Assembly (NCBI GenBank): GCA_964638775.1
Contig: CAZWZH010000010.1
Location: forward strand, 1 to 58,633
Direction of reading: 5' to 3'
Length of the DNA stretch: 58,633 nucleotides
DNA from: Azophilus sp964638775
GTDB lineage: Bacteria > Pseudomonadota > Gammaproteobacteria > Pseudomonadales > Azotimanducaceae
Both the position numbers and the translations under genes were made by a program. The notes below the pieces were generated by a model that saw only the letters and a program-made list of their open reading frames with translations, did not search any database and was not told where the DNA came from. Of the stretch, positions 1 to 8,224 are shown piece by piece (the stretch's first letter is position 1; each line of letters begins with the position of its first letter).

Positions 1-2
1 GG

Positions 3-425
3 CAAGGTGTGGCTGCGCTGCCCCGGCGCTATGGAATCGTGCTGGATTACAGGACGGCGAAAGACTCCCCGACCGGCCACGTTCCTTTCGAGGCGCTGCG
101 CGGCGATCCGGTCACGATCTGCCGCGCCGGCGGCGCAGAGGCGACGGCCGATTACCTGGAAAAGGCCCGGCTGCGCAACAACACCGGCAAGATGCGTGTC
201 TGGCACCGACACAACGCCATCGATCCGGACGAGCCCCAGACGCGCCTTCTGAACCTGGGCGGCAACCGGGGCGGCGTCGGCAGCGAGGGCCACGAGGGTT
301 TGAGCTGGGGTTATGGCGAAGACTGGGGCATCAGCGCCTCGGGGCCGGTGGACATGGGCCGCTACGTGGCAGTCGCGCCACGCGACCCCTCCACCGACGT
401 GCGGCACCTGGATTTCGAGATCTGA
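3..425 (+). CDS. Unrecognised paralogous family, member A (5'-truncated by window edge)
   Basis: This is the C-terminal half of a protein whose start lies outside the window; the reading frame is open from base 3. I do not recognise the family. It aligns clearly with three full-length proteins at 5244-6095, 7232-8146 and 8225-9088. Shared pieces are LPRRY near the start of the fragment, CRAGGAEA, EPQTR, GGNRGG and the C-terminal RYVAVAPRD followed by RHLDF. No signal peptide or catalytic motif of a known family is visible in this half. The other three copies sit among methyl-transfer and oxidoreductase genes, so this copy probably ends a similar cluster upstream. The coding assignment is secure because of the paralogues; the function is unknown. 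Confidence 0.8.
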   Translation, partial: QGVAALPRRYGIVLDYRTAKDSPTGHVPFEALRGDPVTICRAGGAEATADYLEKARLRNNTGKMRVWHRHNAIDPDEPQTRLLNLGGNRGGVGSEGHEGLSWGYGEDWGISASGPVDMGRYVAVAPRDPSTDVRHLDFEI

Positions 426-449
426 CCCGAAGTCGGACCCTAACCTCTT

Positions 450-487
450 CCCGAAGTTTCGGGTTCTCGGGATTCGGGAGTTTCGGG
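450..487. repeat. Cluster of short CGGG repeats after member A
   Basis: Between the partial gene and the next gene lies a small cluster of TTCGGG-like units at about 458-463, 466-471, 473-478 and 482-487. It begins with an inverted repeat CCCGAA/TTCGGG around 450-463. It could be a weak terminator for the upstream gene, but there is no T tract, so this remains a description only. Confidence 0.3.
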
Positions 488-542
488 TGCTTCGATAAAC
501 ATTCGGTGAACTTTCGCCTGCCGGAACTGCCTAACCCGGCCA

Positions 543-1781
543 ATGCACCGACCGGGTCGTTTGCGCGTGATTGAACTCAACGACTTCATCGCTACGGCGC
601 AATTTGAAAGGAGCGAGGTTCAATTGAGTGCGGCCACCGACGGTTCCGCGCTCAACACCCGCATCCGACGAACGGCGCGGTGGGCCGGAGAACTTCGAAA
701 AACCTCCAACAGCCGGACAAACTGGCTGTTCGTTGAATCGCTCCGTCGCAAGTATGGCAGCGAAACCGAGAGATGGCTGAATCGCCAGTTCGGCCTCGAA
801 GACCTGGTTGGGCGTGGCAAACCCCTGAAGGCCAGGACAGTGCGCGAAGTCGTCTTTGCGGCAGAGCGAATGACATCGCGGGCGATTTACCCGGACGTGG
901 GCGTATTCGGGCCGAATCCTGACGGGTATTCCGGATTTGGACATGAACTTGCTTGCGAGATGCGTAAAGCCCTGGATCGGAGATACGCCAACAGCTTGGT
1001 TGTTTGTGGAGACTCGCGGTGTCTGGACCCTGTCCCCGAAAGAGTATTTCTCCGGATCGTGAAGGAGTTCAATGCAGTCATGGAAGACTTGCACACCCGG
1101 TTTCCGAAACTTGGCGACGTTGAACCCCCGGACCTGTCACAGAGTGATGCTCGTGCGCTGGATTCCGGGTTGGTTGGCGCTTACGTCGTTTCGGCGTCGA
1201 GCATCCAGGTCGGAATTATCGACAGCCCCGAAACCTGCTGGGAAAACACTCTGCGCGAAACGCGGCAGAGGTCTGGTATTGCTCCCGCCACAGGGGGTCT
1301 CAGCGGAGTGTTGATGCATGAGTATGCCCATCATCTGTCGCTGGGCCAGAGTCATGCCCCGGATCACTGGTTGCCCCGGCTGGCAGCCATGTTGCGACAG
1401 AACGGATTTATCCGGGAAGAGACCAGCATCGACACGACTGATGTGCACAGCCGTTCGTTTGGCGTCCGGCTTGGCAAAAAAGCCAGGGAGATGGGGCTCG
1501 GGTCCTATGCCGGTTCGAACGCGTCGGAATTTGCGGCCGAGGCATTGACCTGGCGCATGGCTCCCGGATACGGCGCGTCCGCGGACATTCCGCGAATGCC
1601 CCGCTACCTGGAAGACTGGGTACACGATTGCTTTCCTTTCACCAGGGACGGACCGATTCCCGTCTCCTGCCATGAATTCGACCCTGCCTCCGTGAGGGAG
1701 CCGGCAATGGTTGGCGGCAGCATTGTCTGGCGGGACCGGGGCAGGGATCGAACGCCACCACCGGGAGAAGGACCCCGCTGA
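543..1781 (+). CDS. Zincin-like metallopeptidase-domain protein (HEYAHH motif)
   Basis: This 412-residue protein has no family I can name. It contains HEYAHHL at residues 259-265, which fits the HExxH zinc-metallopeptidase signature. A downstream helix NASEFAAEAL (residues 326-335) offers Glu329 or Glu333 as a possible third zinc ligand, as in gluzincin-type enzymes. There is no signal peptide and no membrane segment. The stop is only 5 bases before the next ATG, so it is very probably co-transcribed with the SpvC/OspF-like gene. That makes a partner effector or toxin role plausible (inference). The ATG at 543 has no strong Shine-Dalgarno sequence, so the true start could be slightly downstream. 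Alternatives are an immunity or processing protein for the neighbour. Confidence 0.72.
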   Translation: MHRPGRLRVIELNDFIATAQFERSEVQLSAATDGSALNTRIRRTARWAGELRKTSNSRTNWLFVESLRRKYGSETERWLNRQFGLEDLVGRGKPLKARTVREVVFAAERMTSRAIYPDVGVFGPNPDGYSGFGHELACEMRKALDRRYANSLVVCGDSRCLDPVPERVFLRIVKEFNAVMEDLHTRFPKLGDVEPPDLSQSDARALDSGLVGAYVVSASSIQVGIIDSPETCWENTLRETRQRSGIAPATGGLSGVLMHEYAHHLSLGQSHAPDHWLPRLAAMLRQNGFIREETSIDTTDVHSRSFGVRLGKKAREMGLGSYAGSNASEFAAEALTWRMAPGYGASADIPRMPRYLEDWVHDCFPFTRDGPIPVSCHEFDPASVREPAMVGGSIVWRDRGRDRTPPPGEGPR

Positions 1782-1786
1782 TAAAA

Positions 1787-3088
1787 ATGAGTGAGATTCC
1801 ACCAACTTGGATTCCAGCCTCAATCGCACCGGTTGAGTCGAGCCAGACGATGCGCCTGTCCAACGAGGCCGAGCGCATCCTGCTGCGGCGGGGTCGATTC
1901 CGCGGCAGAAACATTTCCAACACGATTGCGCGGCTGAACATGCCGGGCGAGCGCGACGCTGGTCGAGCGGAAGATCTGGTTGTCCTCGATTCCCTTCGAA
2001 GCACGATTGCCGAAAGGTTTGGCGCAACCATCGCAGAACGCTCAACCCGGGAATTCGGTGCTTCGTCGGACAGAGAACGCCCCCCGATAAACCGCGGAAC
2101 GGTTGAGGCGGGATTCCGGCATGCGCAGTCATTGGATGACGCCGTGCGTAGCAGGCCGGAAGTGCGGGCGTTTTTGCCGGGCGGGGAGCGCTTCCGAAAG
2201 TTGTCGCACGAATTCGACCTCACCAGCAGGGAAGCGTTTCGAAAATACGAACGAAAGCTCATCGATTCCCTTGCGGGCGAAGAATCCCGCGCCGGTCCGT
2301 ATTGGATTGCGGAGTTGGCATCGGTGGCGGCACGGGATTCCGTCGAACTCACCGTTCGACGGGCCACCGAGTTCAGCATGGGCTATCAGGCACTTACGGA
2401 TGGACTCAACGACAATCCTGAAAAATTCGTTGGCTTCGGATGCTACACGGCAAAGGGACTGTATGCAGATCAGGAATACGCAAGTTTTGCGAAATTGGAC
2501 GCGGGCGGCGCGATCATCGCCCGATCCAAAGACGCGCCAGTGGTATCGCACAAGGACAAGGTCCATTTGAACATCAACAGAGAGAATGTTCCCGAGGCAT
2601 GGGAAGCGCTGCGTCCGCTTTTGTTCTCGAAAGACAATCCGTTCCTGTCGTGGAAGATGGTTGTTCTGGACAACGCCGAATGGCTGGAGCGTCTGAGACT
2701 GGATGAAATCGATGAATGCGAGCGTGCGGGGGAACCGGGAATGGATCCTCGGAAGCTTCGCGACATCGTCTACGCCGTTACTCAGCGAACGACAGAAGGC
2801 ATGCAATTCACACTGTATGCGTATGCGGCCGTTGGCGATCCGGGCTACAGCAGGAGCGCCGCTAGCTATCGCCACTTCCTGACGTTGCTTGACCGGGCAC
2901 TGGCTGACAGCGGAGTGAGGCCGGGCAGGCAGCCGGAGTCCGATTTGGAAATCAGGGGTCTGAGCTTTGCTTCCTATCGGAACGAAAATACCGGGTCGCG
3001 GGGAACTGCGGTCGGTGAGCCGCCGATAACGCCGGACATGCTCGACGGGCTGAGGAACACGGCGTTCTACCGAGCGATGCAACCGTAA
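1787..3088 (+). CDS. SpvC/OspF-like phosphothreonine lyase with long N-terminal extension
   Basis: The C-terminal half (about residues 240-430) matches the SpvC/OspF/HopAI1 family, type III effectors that irreversibly remove phosphate from phosphothreonine of host MAP kinases by beta-elimination. The active-site pattern is visible: DKVHLNI gives Lys258 and His260, SWK gives Lys290, then Arg334, QFTLY gives Tyr344, and SYRNE gives Arg398 followed by Arg405. In SpvC these are K104, H106, K136, R148, Y158, R213 and R220. The spacings K-K 32, R-Y 10 and R-R 7 are identical. SpvC K160 is a tyrosine here. The first ~230 residues are specific to this protein, are rich in charged helices and could carry a secretion or targeting signal. 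A purine-rich GAGAAGGA lies upstream of the ATG. It forms a two-gene unit with the zincin-like gene 5 bases upstream. No secretion apparatus is in the window. Confidence 0.85.
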   Translation: MSEIPPTWIPASIAPVESSQTMRLSNEAERILLRRGRFRGRNISNTIARLNMPGERDAGRAEDLVVLDSLRSTIAERFGATIAERSTREFGASSDRERPPINRGTVEAGFRHAQSLDDAVRSRPEVRAFLPGGERFRKLSHEFDLTSREAFRKYERKLIDSLAGEESRAGPYWIAELASVAARDSVELTVRRATEFSMGYQALTDGLNDNPEKFVGFGCYTAKGLYADQEYASFAKLDAGGAIIARSKDAPVVSHKDKVHLNINRENVPEAWEALRPLLFSKDNPFLSWKMVVLDNAEWLERLRLDEIDECERAGEPGMDPRKLRDIVYAVTQRTTEGMQFTLYAYAAVGDPGYSRSAASYRHFLTLLDRALADSGVRPGRQPESDLEIRGLSFASYRNENTGSRGTAVGEPPITPDMLDGLRNTAFYRAMQP

Positions 3089-3105
3089 CGATCGAAGGGC
3101 TACTC

Positions 3106-3153
3106 GGGGTTTGCGGGTTCGCGTTTGACATCAAGACCGGCGAACGTAACCCC
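3106..3153. terminator. Stem-loop between convergent genes
   Basis: GGGGTT at 3106-3111 pairs with AACCCC at 3148-3153, and inside it GTTCGC at 3117-3122 pairs with GCGAAC at 3140-3145. The hairpin lies between the convergent lyase and methyltransferase genes, so a bidirectional terminator is likely. There is no clear U tract on either side. Confidence 0.45.
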
Positions 3154-3179
3154 GTCGCCGTTGCCCGGGCCCGAATCCG

Positions 3180-4214
3180 TCACGTCATTTCGTTGGCGAA
3201 GTCCAGGTTTTCCCTGCGCAGGCTCGCATCGGTGCCCAGCGCGTAGTGTTTCGACATGTCGGGTGAGTAGCGGCTCGCTGGGGGGGTCTTGCCCAGGGCC
3301 TCGGCCATCGCCCTGATGTGGTGCGGGCCCGCGCCGCAGCAGACTCCCTGGTAGTTGACGCCCAGCGCATACGCCTGCCTGGCGAACTCGGCGATCTCGT
3401 ATCGGTTGCAGGTCAGGGAGTCGAGGGCCGTCGGAAACGGGATGTCGGGGATGCAGTCGCAGCCCGGGTCGGTCAGCGCCTGGAAGTTGACCTCGCCCGG
3501 CTTCGTGCGGTAGGGCACCGGGAGTGCGGCCAGCGGGCCTTCGACCTCACGGCTCAGCTCTTCGAGCAGCGGCAGCATCGTCCACGGCCCGCGGGCGCAG
3601 TTCAGGCCGACCACGTCGGCGCCCGCGTCCTTCAGGCGCCGGCAGGCCTCCGGCACGGTGTAGTCGTCGCGCAGCGCCTGGTGTATGGCGAGCGTGACGA
3701 CGGAGATCGCACCGGCGTCCCTGATGACCTCCAGGGCGAGCAGGGCTTCCTCGGCGAAGGAGAACGTCTCGCCGACGATGAAGTCCACGCCGGCCTCCAT
3801 GGCCCAGCCGACCTGCTCTTCGAACATTGTCCGGGATTCCTTGTGGCTTGCCTTGTCGCCGGGCAGGAATACGTTGGTATTGCAGATGTTGCCCGCGACC
3901 AGGGCATCACCCTCGGCCGCTACCTTTTTTGCGAGCTGAAGCGCCGTCCTGTTCATGTTTTCCAGGTCGTGCTCGCGCCCCACGAGCTTCAGCTTCTCGC
4001 GGTGGGCGTAGTACGTGAAGGCCTCGATCACATCCGAACCGGCGTTCATGAATTCGCGGTGCAGTTGGAGCACCGCATCGGGGTAGTCGAGCACGACTTC
4101 CGGAACGTAGGGACCGGCCTGCACGTACCCCCGGCGTTCCATCTCGAAGACATAACCCTCCGCGCAGATGACCGGGCCGCCTTCGAGCCGCTCCAGCAGG
4201 TTTCCTGAAGTCAT
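3180..4214 (-). CDS. Betaine-homocysteine S-methyltransferase-like protein
   Basis: This 344-residue enzyme belongs to the zinc-dependent homocysteine S-methyltransferase family. These enzymes move a methyl group from betaine, dimethylsulfonium compounds or S-methylmethionine to homocysteine. The N-terminal stretch VFEMERRGYVQAGP is closely like that of BHMT enzymes rather than MmuM. The zinc-binding cysteines are visible as GLNC (Cys206) and GVCCGAG (Cys292, Cys293). The ATG at 4214 was chosen because CTGAGGAG lies 6-13 bases upstream; a longer frame from 4247 would overlap the IclR gene. It follows the regulator by 10 bases and forms an operon with it. The methyl donor cannot be told from sequence. 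Confidence 0.9.
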   Translation of the reverse strand: MTSGNLLERLEGGPVICAEGYVFEMERRGYVQAGPYVPEVVLDYPDAVLQLHREFMNAGSDVIEAFTYYAHREKLKLVGREHDLENMNRTALQLAKKVAAEGDALVAGNICNTNVFLPGDKASHKESRTMFEEQVGWAMEAGVDFIVGETFSFAEEALLALEVIRDAGAISVVTLAIHQALRDDYTVPEACRRLKDAGADVVGLNCARGPWTMLPLLEELSREVEGPLAALPVPYRTKPGEVNFQALTDPGCDCIPDIPFPTALDSLTCNRYEIAEFARQAYALGVNYQGVCCGAGPHHIRAMAEALGKTPPASRYSPDMSKHYALGTDASLRRENLDFANEMT

Positions 4215-4224
4215 GGTGGTCTCC

Positions 4225-5034
4225 TCAGTCTCGTCTTTCGTCAGCATGGATCATTGGCCCGCCGAGGGACGCGGAGACCGCGTTGGCGGCCTGGACGACA
4301 TCGGGGGCGATGCGATGCATCACCGCTTCCGTCAGACGGCTCGAATGGCCGCTGACGCTGATGGCGGCGGCGACTTCCCCGAGCCCGTCGACGACCCAGC
4401 TTGCCACCCCGTTGACGCCGATCTCGTATTCTTCGAGATCCGTCGCGTAGCCCCGCTCCCTGAACCCGGCCAGTTGCGCTTCGAGGGTATCCAGATCGGT
4501 GATCGTGTTCGGCGTCAGGCCCATCAACTCGCATGAGTCGTAGATGGACTGCCGCATCAGCGAATCCCATCCCGCAAGGAAAGCCTTGCCGAGCGCGGTG
4601 CAGTGGTACATCCAGCGCCAGTCGTCATTGGCTCGGCCGTGGAAAACCCGGGACCCCACAAAGCTGTCGATCACCCGGAAATCGAGCATGCCCGGTATGC
4701 CCAGGTTCACCGTTTCATTGGTCTTCCGACACAGGTCGACCAGTACCGGGCGGGCAAGGTGCGAGACCTGCAGGCGCTGCTGGACCTGGCGCCCGAGTTC
4801 CAGGCAGCGCAGGCCAAGCCGGTACTGTCTGCTATGAGCGTCCTGTTCGACGAACCCCAAGGCGGCGAGCGAGGCCAGCAGGTTGAACGCCGTGGTCTTG
4901 TTGAGCGAAGTCGCCTTGCTGATGGTGGTGAGGCCCACGCCGGTCTCGTCACCGGTTGCGATCACATCGATGATGGCGCTGGCGCGGGCGAGCGCCTGAA
5001 TGCGTACGGGTTTGGAGAGTGCGCCGGACGCCAT
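4225..5034 (-). CDS. IclR-family transcriptional regulator
   Basis: This 269-residue protein has the IclR layout. An N-terminal winged helix-turn-helix spans about residues 10-75 (TISKATSLNKTTAFNLLASL is the recognition region). An effector-binding domain follows, with the family-typical HCTALGKAFLA and GVNGVASWV stretches. IclR regulators usually control a nearby or divergent catabolic operon in response to a small organic acid or substrate. Here the gene heads a two-gene unit with the BHMT-like gene and is divergent from the long plus-strand cluster at 5244-16943. It is therefore the likely local regulator of both (inference). AGGAG lies about 11 bases before the ATG. Confidence 0.93.
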   Translation of the reverse strand: MASGALSKPVRIQALARASAIIDVIATGDETGVGLTTISKATSLNKTTAFNLLASLAALGFVEQDAHSRQYRLGLRCLELGRQVQQRLQVSHLARPVLVDLCRKTNETVNLGIPGMLDFRVIDSFVGSRVFHGRANDDWRWMYHCTALGKAFLAGWDSLMRQSIYDSCELMGLTPNTITDLDTLEAQLAGFRERGYATDLEEYEIGVNGVASWVVDGLGEVAAAISVSGHSSRLTEAVMHRIAPDVVQAANAVSASLGGPMIHADERRD

Positions 5035-5243
5035 GATTCTGAGTCTCCTGGTTCCATGGTTCTATAATGTAGGACTTTTTTCCAACCAGCGCGAAAAGTG
5101 CCCGTTTCGTTGACAAAGCGCAAGGCGATAAGTCAGGCTGTGGGTTATACAAAATTTCCCAATGCGATAGGCAGCACCGTGACGACCTCGTAACCGGGCA
5201 CGAGGTGTATATTGTACAGCATCCGAAACAGGACACGTCCATA
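5035..5243. promoter_or_regulatory. Divergent control region between IclR gene and catabolic cluster
   Basis: This 209-base region must hold both divergent promoters and probably the IclR operator. Visible elements are a direct repeat GGTTC-CAT-GGTTC at about 5050-5062 overlapping TATAAT (5063-5068), a TTGACA at 5110-5115 without a well-spaced -10 partner, and a near-palindrome TGTA-N5-TACA at 5206-5218 just before the plus-strand gene. None can be assigned firmly by eye. Confidence 0.4.
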
Positions 5244-6095
5244 ATGGCCGGCATGAGAATGGAAGCTGAAATCGTCTTCGAGCCCCATGTGCCGAGGGCT
5301 CTCGCACGGGCGTTGGAGTATGCCGGTGAAGACGGTTTCGTCGCATCGATACCGCAACTGCTGCACGCCCGGACCCACGCCGATTACGACAACATCATCT
5401 GGAACACCTGGTTCACGGGCTATTCCGAAGAAAACGTCGTCACCACGCCCGGGGGCAACCATGTGGTGGTCGTCATTCACGGCGGCGGCATCTTCGCATC
5501 GCCCGCACGCTTCGAGCAGGTGTATCGCGCGAGCCCCGACCGCACCAGCCCGGATGGCTTCACCGGGCAATACGCCGGCAAGATTTCCCGGGACGAGGCA
5601 CGCAACGCGCTGGCGGGCAGAATGCCGGACGGCACGGAGATTCCGGTGTATCCGTTCGGTGAATTCAGGAACGGCGTTGCCGATCTGCCCATCCGGTACG
5701 GCGTGGTTCTCGATATCGAACTCGCCCGCGCCTCGAAGCGCGGCTACGAGGAGTTCGAGATACTGAAAGACGACCCCAACATGATCGTGCGCGCCGGCGG
5801 GGTGGAGGCCAACATCGCCTATCTCGACAAGTACCAGGCCCGCCACAACACCAGACTGGCCGGCAACTGGCACCCCTACAACCGGATCGACCTCGATCAG
5901 CCGCAAACGCGCATCACCTTTCTGGCCGGCAACCGGGGCGGCGTGTTCTCCCAGGGCGACGATCCGGAAGAATGGGGTTACGACGCCGAGTACGGCATCG
6001 GCGGCGATGCCTGCATCCACAACATGGCACGCTATATCGCCGTTGCGCCCAGGGAGCCGTCGAAGAGTCTCAGGCACCTGGATTTCGGCGCCTGA
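5244..6095 (+). CDS. Unrecognised paralogous family, member B
   Basis: This is a soluble protein of 283 residues with no signal peptide or membrane segment, in a family I do not recognise. Features shared with members C and D are an N-terminal EYAGEDGFVAS, then IHGGGIFASP, GRMPDGTEIPVY, LPIRYGVV, IVRAGG, GNRGG and the C-terminal ARYIAVAPRE. The invariant His-Gly-Gly-Gly and the conserved charged GRMPDGTE segment suggest an enzyme, but no catalytic site can be named. The start at 5244 (MAGMRME) or 5253 (MRME) is supported by the MRME start of member D; AGGA lies about 10 bases before 5244. It is the first gene of the plus-strand cluster facing the IclR gene. Confidence 0.8.
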   Translation: MAGMRMEAEIVFEPHVPRALARALEYAGEDGFVASIPQLLHARTHADYDNIIWNTWFTGYSEENVVTTPGGNHVVVVIHGGGIFASPARFEQVYRASPDRTSPDGFTGQYAGKISRDEARNALAGRMPDGTEIPVYPFGEFRNGVADLPIRYGVVLDIELARASKRGYEEFEILKDDPNMIVRAGGVEANIAYLDKYQARHNTRLAGNWHPYNRIDLDQPQTRITFLAGNRGGVFSQGDDPEEWGYDAEYGIGGDACIHNMARYIAVAPREPSKSLRHLDFGA

Positions 6096-6166
6096 GCACA
6101 CCCCGTGAGCGACGGCAGGAGACTTGGAATCCGGTGCGCATCGCGACCCGGCCGGGCGGAGGAGCG

Positions 6167-6943
6167 ATGTCCGGGGCAGTAAGCGACTTCTACGATGGGC
6201 TCAGCGTCCTGTACCGGCACAACATGGGCTGGGACTGGGATGCGACCATGCGCGAAGAGGGGGCGATCCTCGATCGCCTGCTCGCCGGGGTCATGGGCCG
6301 GCCGGGCCCGTACAGGCTGCTCGACTGCTCCTGCGGCATCGGTACACAGGCGACCGGCCTGGCCATCCTGGGCCACAGGGTTCACGCAACGGACCTGAGC
6401 CCCGTTTCGATCGACTGCGCGAGATCGGAGGCAGAGCGGCTGGGTGTCGAATTGAGTTTCGGTGTCGCGGACTATCGGCGCCTTGAAGCGGACGTCCCCG
6501 GCACCTTCGATGTCGTACTGTCCTGCGACAACTCCATCGCGCACTGCCTTACCGACGCCGACCTCGGTGCGGCGCTCAGCAGCATGAGGTCGAGGCTGGT
6601 GCCGGGCGGACTGCTGCTGCTCAGCGCCCGCGACTATGAGGCGCTCGTGGCCGATCGCCCGCGATTCAACAACCAGCACGTTCAGGACCGCACGGACGGC
6701 CGGCGCATCGTGTTCCAGCTCTGGGACTGGGAAGACGACGGCCGCCGCTACAGGATGCATCAGTTCCTGTTGCGCGACCATGACGGCAGTTTCAGTGTCA
6801 ACCATTTCGAGACGAGGCTCCGTGCGTTGCTGCGCGACGAGTTGATCGCGGCTGTACGCAATGCGGGATACCGCGAGGCACGGTGGCGTCTGCCGGAGGA
6901 GACGGGCTACTACCAGCCGGTCGTCACTGCGCGGAATCGATGA
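6167..6943 (+). CDS. Class I SAM methyltransferase, glycine/sarcosine N-methyltransferase-like
   Basis: This 258-residue enzyme has the Rossmann-type SAM site LLDCSCGIGTQ at residues 51-61, an acidic ATDLS at the end of strand 2 and VLSCDNSIAH as motif IV. The DCSCGIGTQ variant and the overall length resemble bacterial glycine/sarcosine N-methyltransferases, which build betaine by stepwise N-methylation. The exact acceptor is not certain. The ATG at 6167 was chosen because GGAGGAG sits at 6158-6164. It lies between members B and C of the unknown family and across from a BHMT-like gene, which supports a methyl-group theme for the locus. Confidence 0.82.
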   Translation: MSGAVSDFYDGLSVLYRHNMGWDWDATMREEGAILDRLLAGVMGRPGPYRLLDCSCGIGTQATGLAILGHRVHATDLSPVSIDCARSEAERLGVELSFGVADYRRLEADVPGTFDVVLSCDNSIAHCLTDADLGAALSSMRSRLVPGGLLLLSARDYEALVADRPRFNNQHVQDRTDGRRIVFQLWDWEDDGRRYRMHQFLLRDHDGSFSVNHFETRLRALLRDELIAAVRNAGYREARWRLPEETGYYQPVVTARNR

Positions 6944-6996
6944 GGGAAAGCACGGCGATGACCGACGAAACACCGGAAGCAGCCGTCACTGCGCGG

Positions 6997-7155
6997 TAGA
7001 AAAAGACGGGGAAAAAAGACGGGGACATCCACAAAAAGGCGACCGGGACGAAAAGACGCGAAACGAAAAGACGAGGAAAAAGACGAGGACACCCACGAAA
7101 AAAGACGGGACGAGAACACCCACAAAAGGGTGACCGGGACGAGGACGCTCACGTC
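6997..7155. repeat. Degenerate purine-rich tandem repeat in intergenic gap
   Basis: The 288-base gap between the methyltransferase and member C is unusually A/G-rich on the plus strand. It contains degenerate copies of a ~28-base unit of the form GRGGACAYCCACAAAARGGTGACCGGGACG at about 7021-7049, 7085-7111, 7112-7140 and a partial copy at 7141-7155. AAAAGACG-type spacers lie between them. The 13-base CGTCACTGCGCGG at the end of the methyltransferase gene recurs about 60 bases later, suggesting slippage or local duplication. An in-frame translation of the tract is just Lys/Thr/Arg-rich low complexity, so I do not call a gene. Confidence 0.6.
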
Positions 7156-7231
7156 ATGACAGGCAGGAAGCCGGAGGCGGCCATTTCCGCGGCCCGATCG
7201 TCGCCCCGCACGCCTGCCAGGGAGCAGCACG

Positions 7232-8146
7232 ATGAATGAAACGAAAATAGAAGCGGCGACCGTCTTCGACACGCATCTTCCCGACGCCCTGCAACGGGCG
7301 ATCGAGTACGCCGGCGACGATGGTTTCGTGGCTTCGCTGCCGGCCCTGCTGCATGCCCGCGCGAATGCGCCCCTCGACAATGAAATCTGGGACACCTGGT
7401 TCTTCACGGCGAACTCCGAAGAGAGCCTGGTGCGAACGCCGTCGGGCAAATACGTGGCGGTGATCGTGCACGGCGGCGGCATCTTCGCGACGCCGCAACG
7501 CTTTCGCCGCCTCTACATGGCCAGTACCTGGCGCGACAGCGATCAAGGCTTCACGGGGCTGTTCGGCGGCAAGATCCGTGACACCGAAGCGCACGCGATT
7601 CTCGAAGGCCGATGCCCGGACGGCGCCGAGATCCCGGTTTATTCATACGGCGAATTCGCGGGCGGTGTGGCCGGCCTGCCGCGCCGCTACGCCGTGGTCA
7701 TGGATTTCGAGTTGGCCAGAACGTCGAAGTGCGGGCTGACGCCGTTCGAGGAACTCAAGGAGGATCCGCTGATGATCGCCCGGGCAGGCGGTCGCGGGGC
7801 GGCGGCGGCCTATCTCGACCGGGCGCGGGAGTACTACGGCACGGACGTGATGGGGAGCTGGCACCGCTTCGACGACATGAATCCGATGATCCCGCAAGCC
7901 TGGGTCCCCTTCGTCTACGACTGTATCGGCGGTGCGGGAGACAAGGGGGACCTGGACCCGTCGATGCGCCTCGAAGGCGAAATGGACATCTGGTTCACCC
8001 ACTATCGCGTCGCCAGGGACGCCGGCTTCGGCATTCGCGCCGACACGGCGCTGATCAACACGGCCCGTTATGTCGCGGTCGCGCCGCGGGAGACAACCGC
8101 TGGCGTTCGGCAACTGCAGTTCACGGCGCCGGAGAACGCAGCGTGA
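7232..8146 (+). CDS. Unrecognised paralogous family, member C (divergent C-terminus)
   Basis: At 304 residues this is the longest copy of the family. The N-terminal two thirds match members B and D: EYAGDDGFVASLP, VHGGGIFATP, GFTGLFGGKI, GRCPDGAEIPVY, LPRRYAVVMDFELA and RAGG. The stretch that carries the PQTR/GNRGG motif in the others is replaced by a longer acidic and aromatic segment. The end returns to NTARYVAVAPRE. This pattern suggests a copy specialised for a different ligand. The ATG at 7232 follows GGAG by about 10 bases. The purine-rich repeat lies directly upstream, and member D follows after 78 bases. Confidence 0.8.
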   Translation: MNETKIEAATVFDTHLPDALQRAIEYAGDDGFVASLPALLHARANAPLDNEIWDTWFFTANSEESLVRTPSGKYVAVIVHGGGIFATPQRFRRLYMASTWRDSDQGFTGLFGGKIRDTEAHAILEGRCPDGAEIPVYSYGEFAGGVAGLPRRYAVVMDFELARTSKCGLTPFEELKEDPLMIARAGGRGAAAAYLDRAREYYGTDVMGSWHRFDDMNPMIPQAWVPFVYDCIGGAGDKGDLDPSMRLEGEMDIWFTHYRVARDAGFGIRADTALINTARYVAVAPRETTAGVRQLQFTAPENAA

Positions 8147-8224
8147 GCCGCGACCCGTCGTTCAAGGCGACGGAGGCGGCGCGATGAAGCGGACCAGGCC
8201 AATCGCCAACCGGGAGACGGCGGC

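Noticed and set aside
1137..2132. 331-codon minus-strand frame overlapping the zincin-like and lyase genes
   Set aside because: It crosses the boundary of two co-oriented genes and has no motif; the plus-strand lyase is supported by its active-site pattern.
5063..5068. TATAAT as a firm plus-strand promoter
   Set aside because: There is no acceptable -35 hexamer 16-18 bases upstream, and the site could equally serve the divergent IclR gene.
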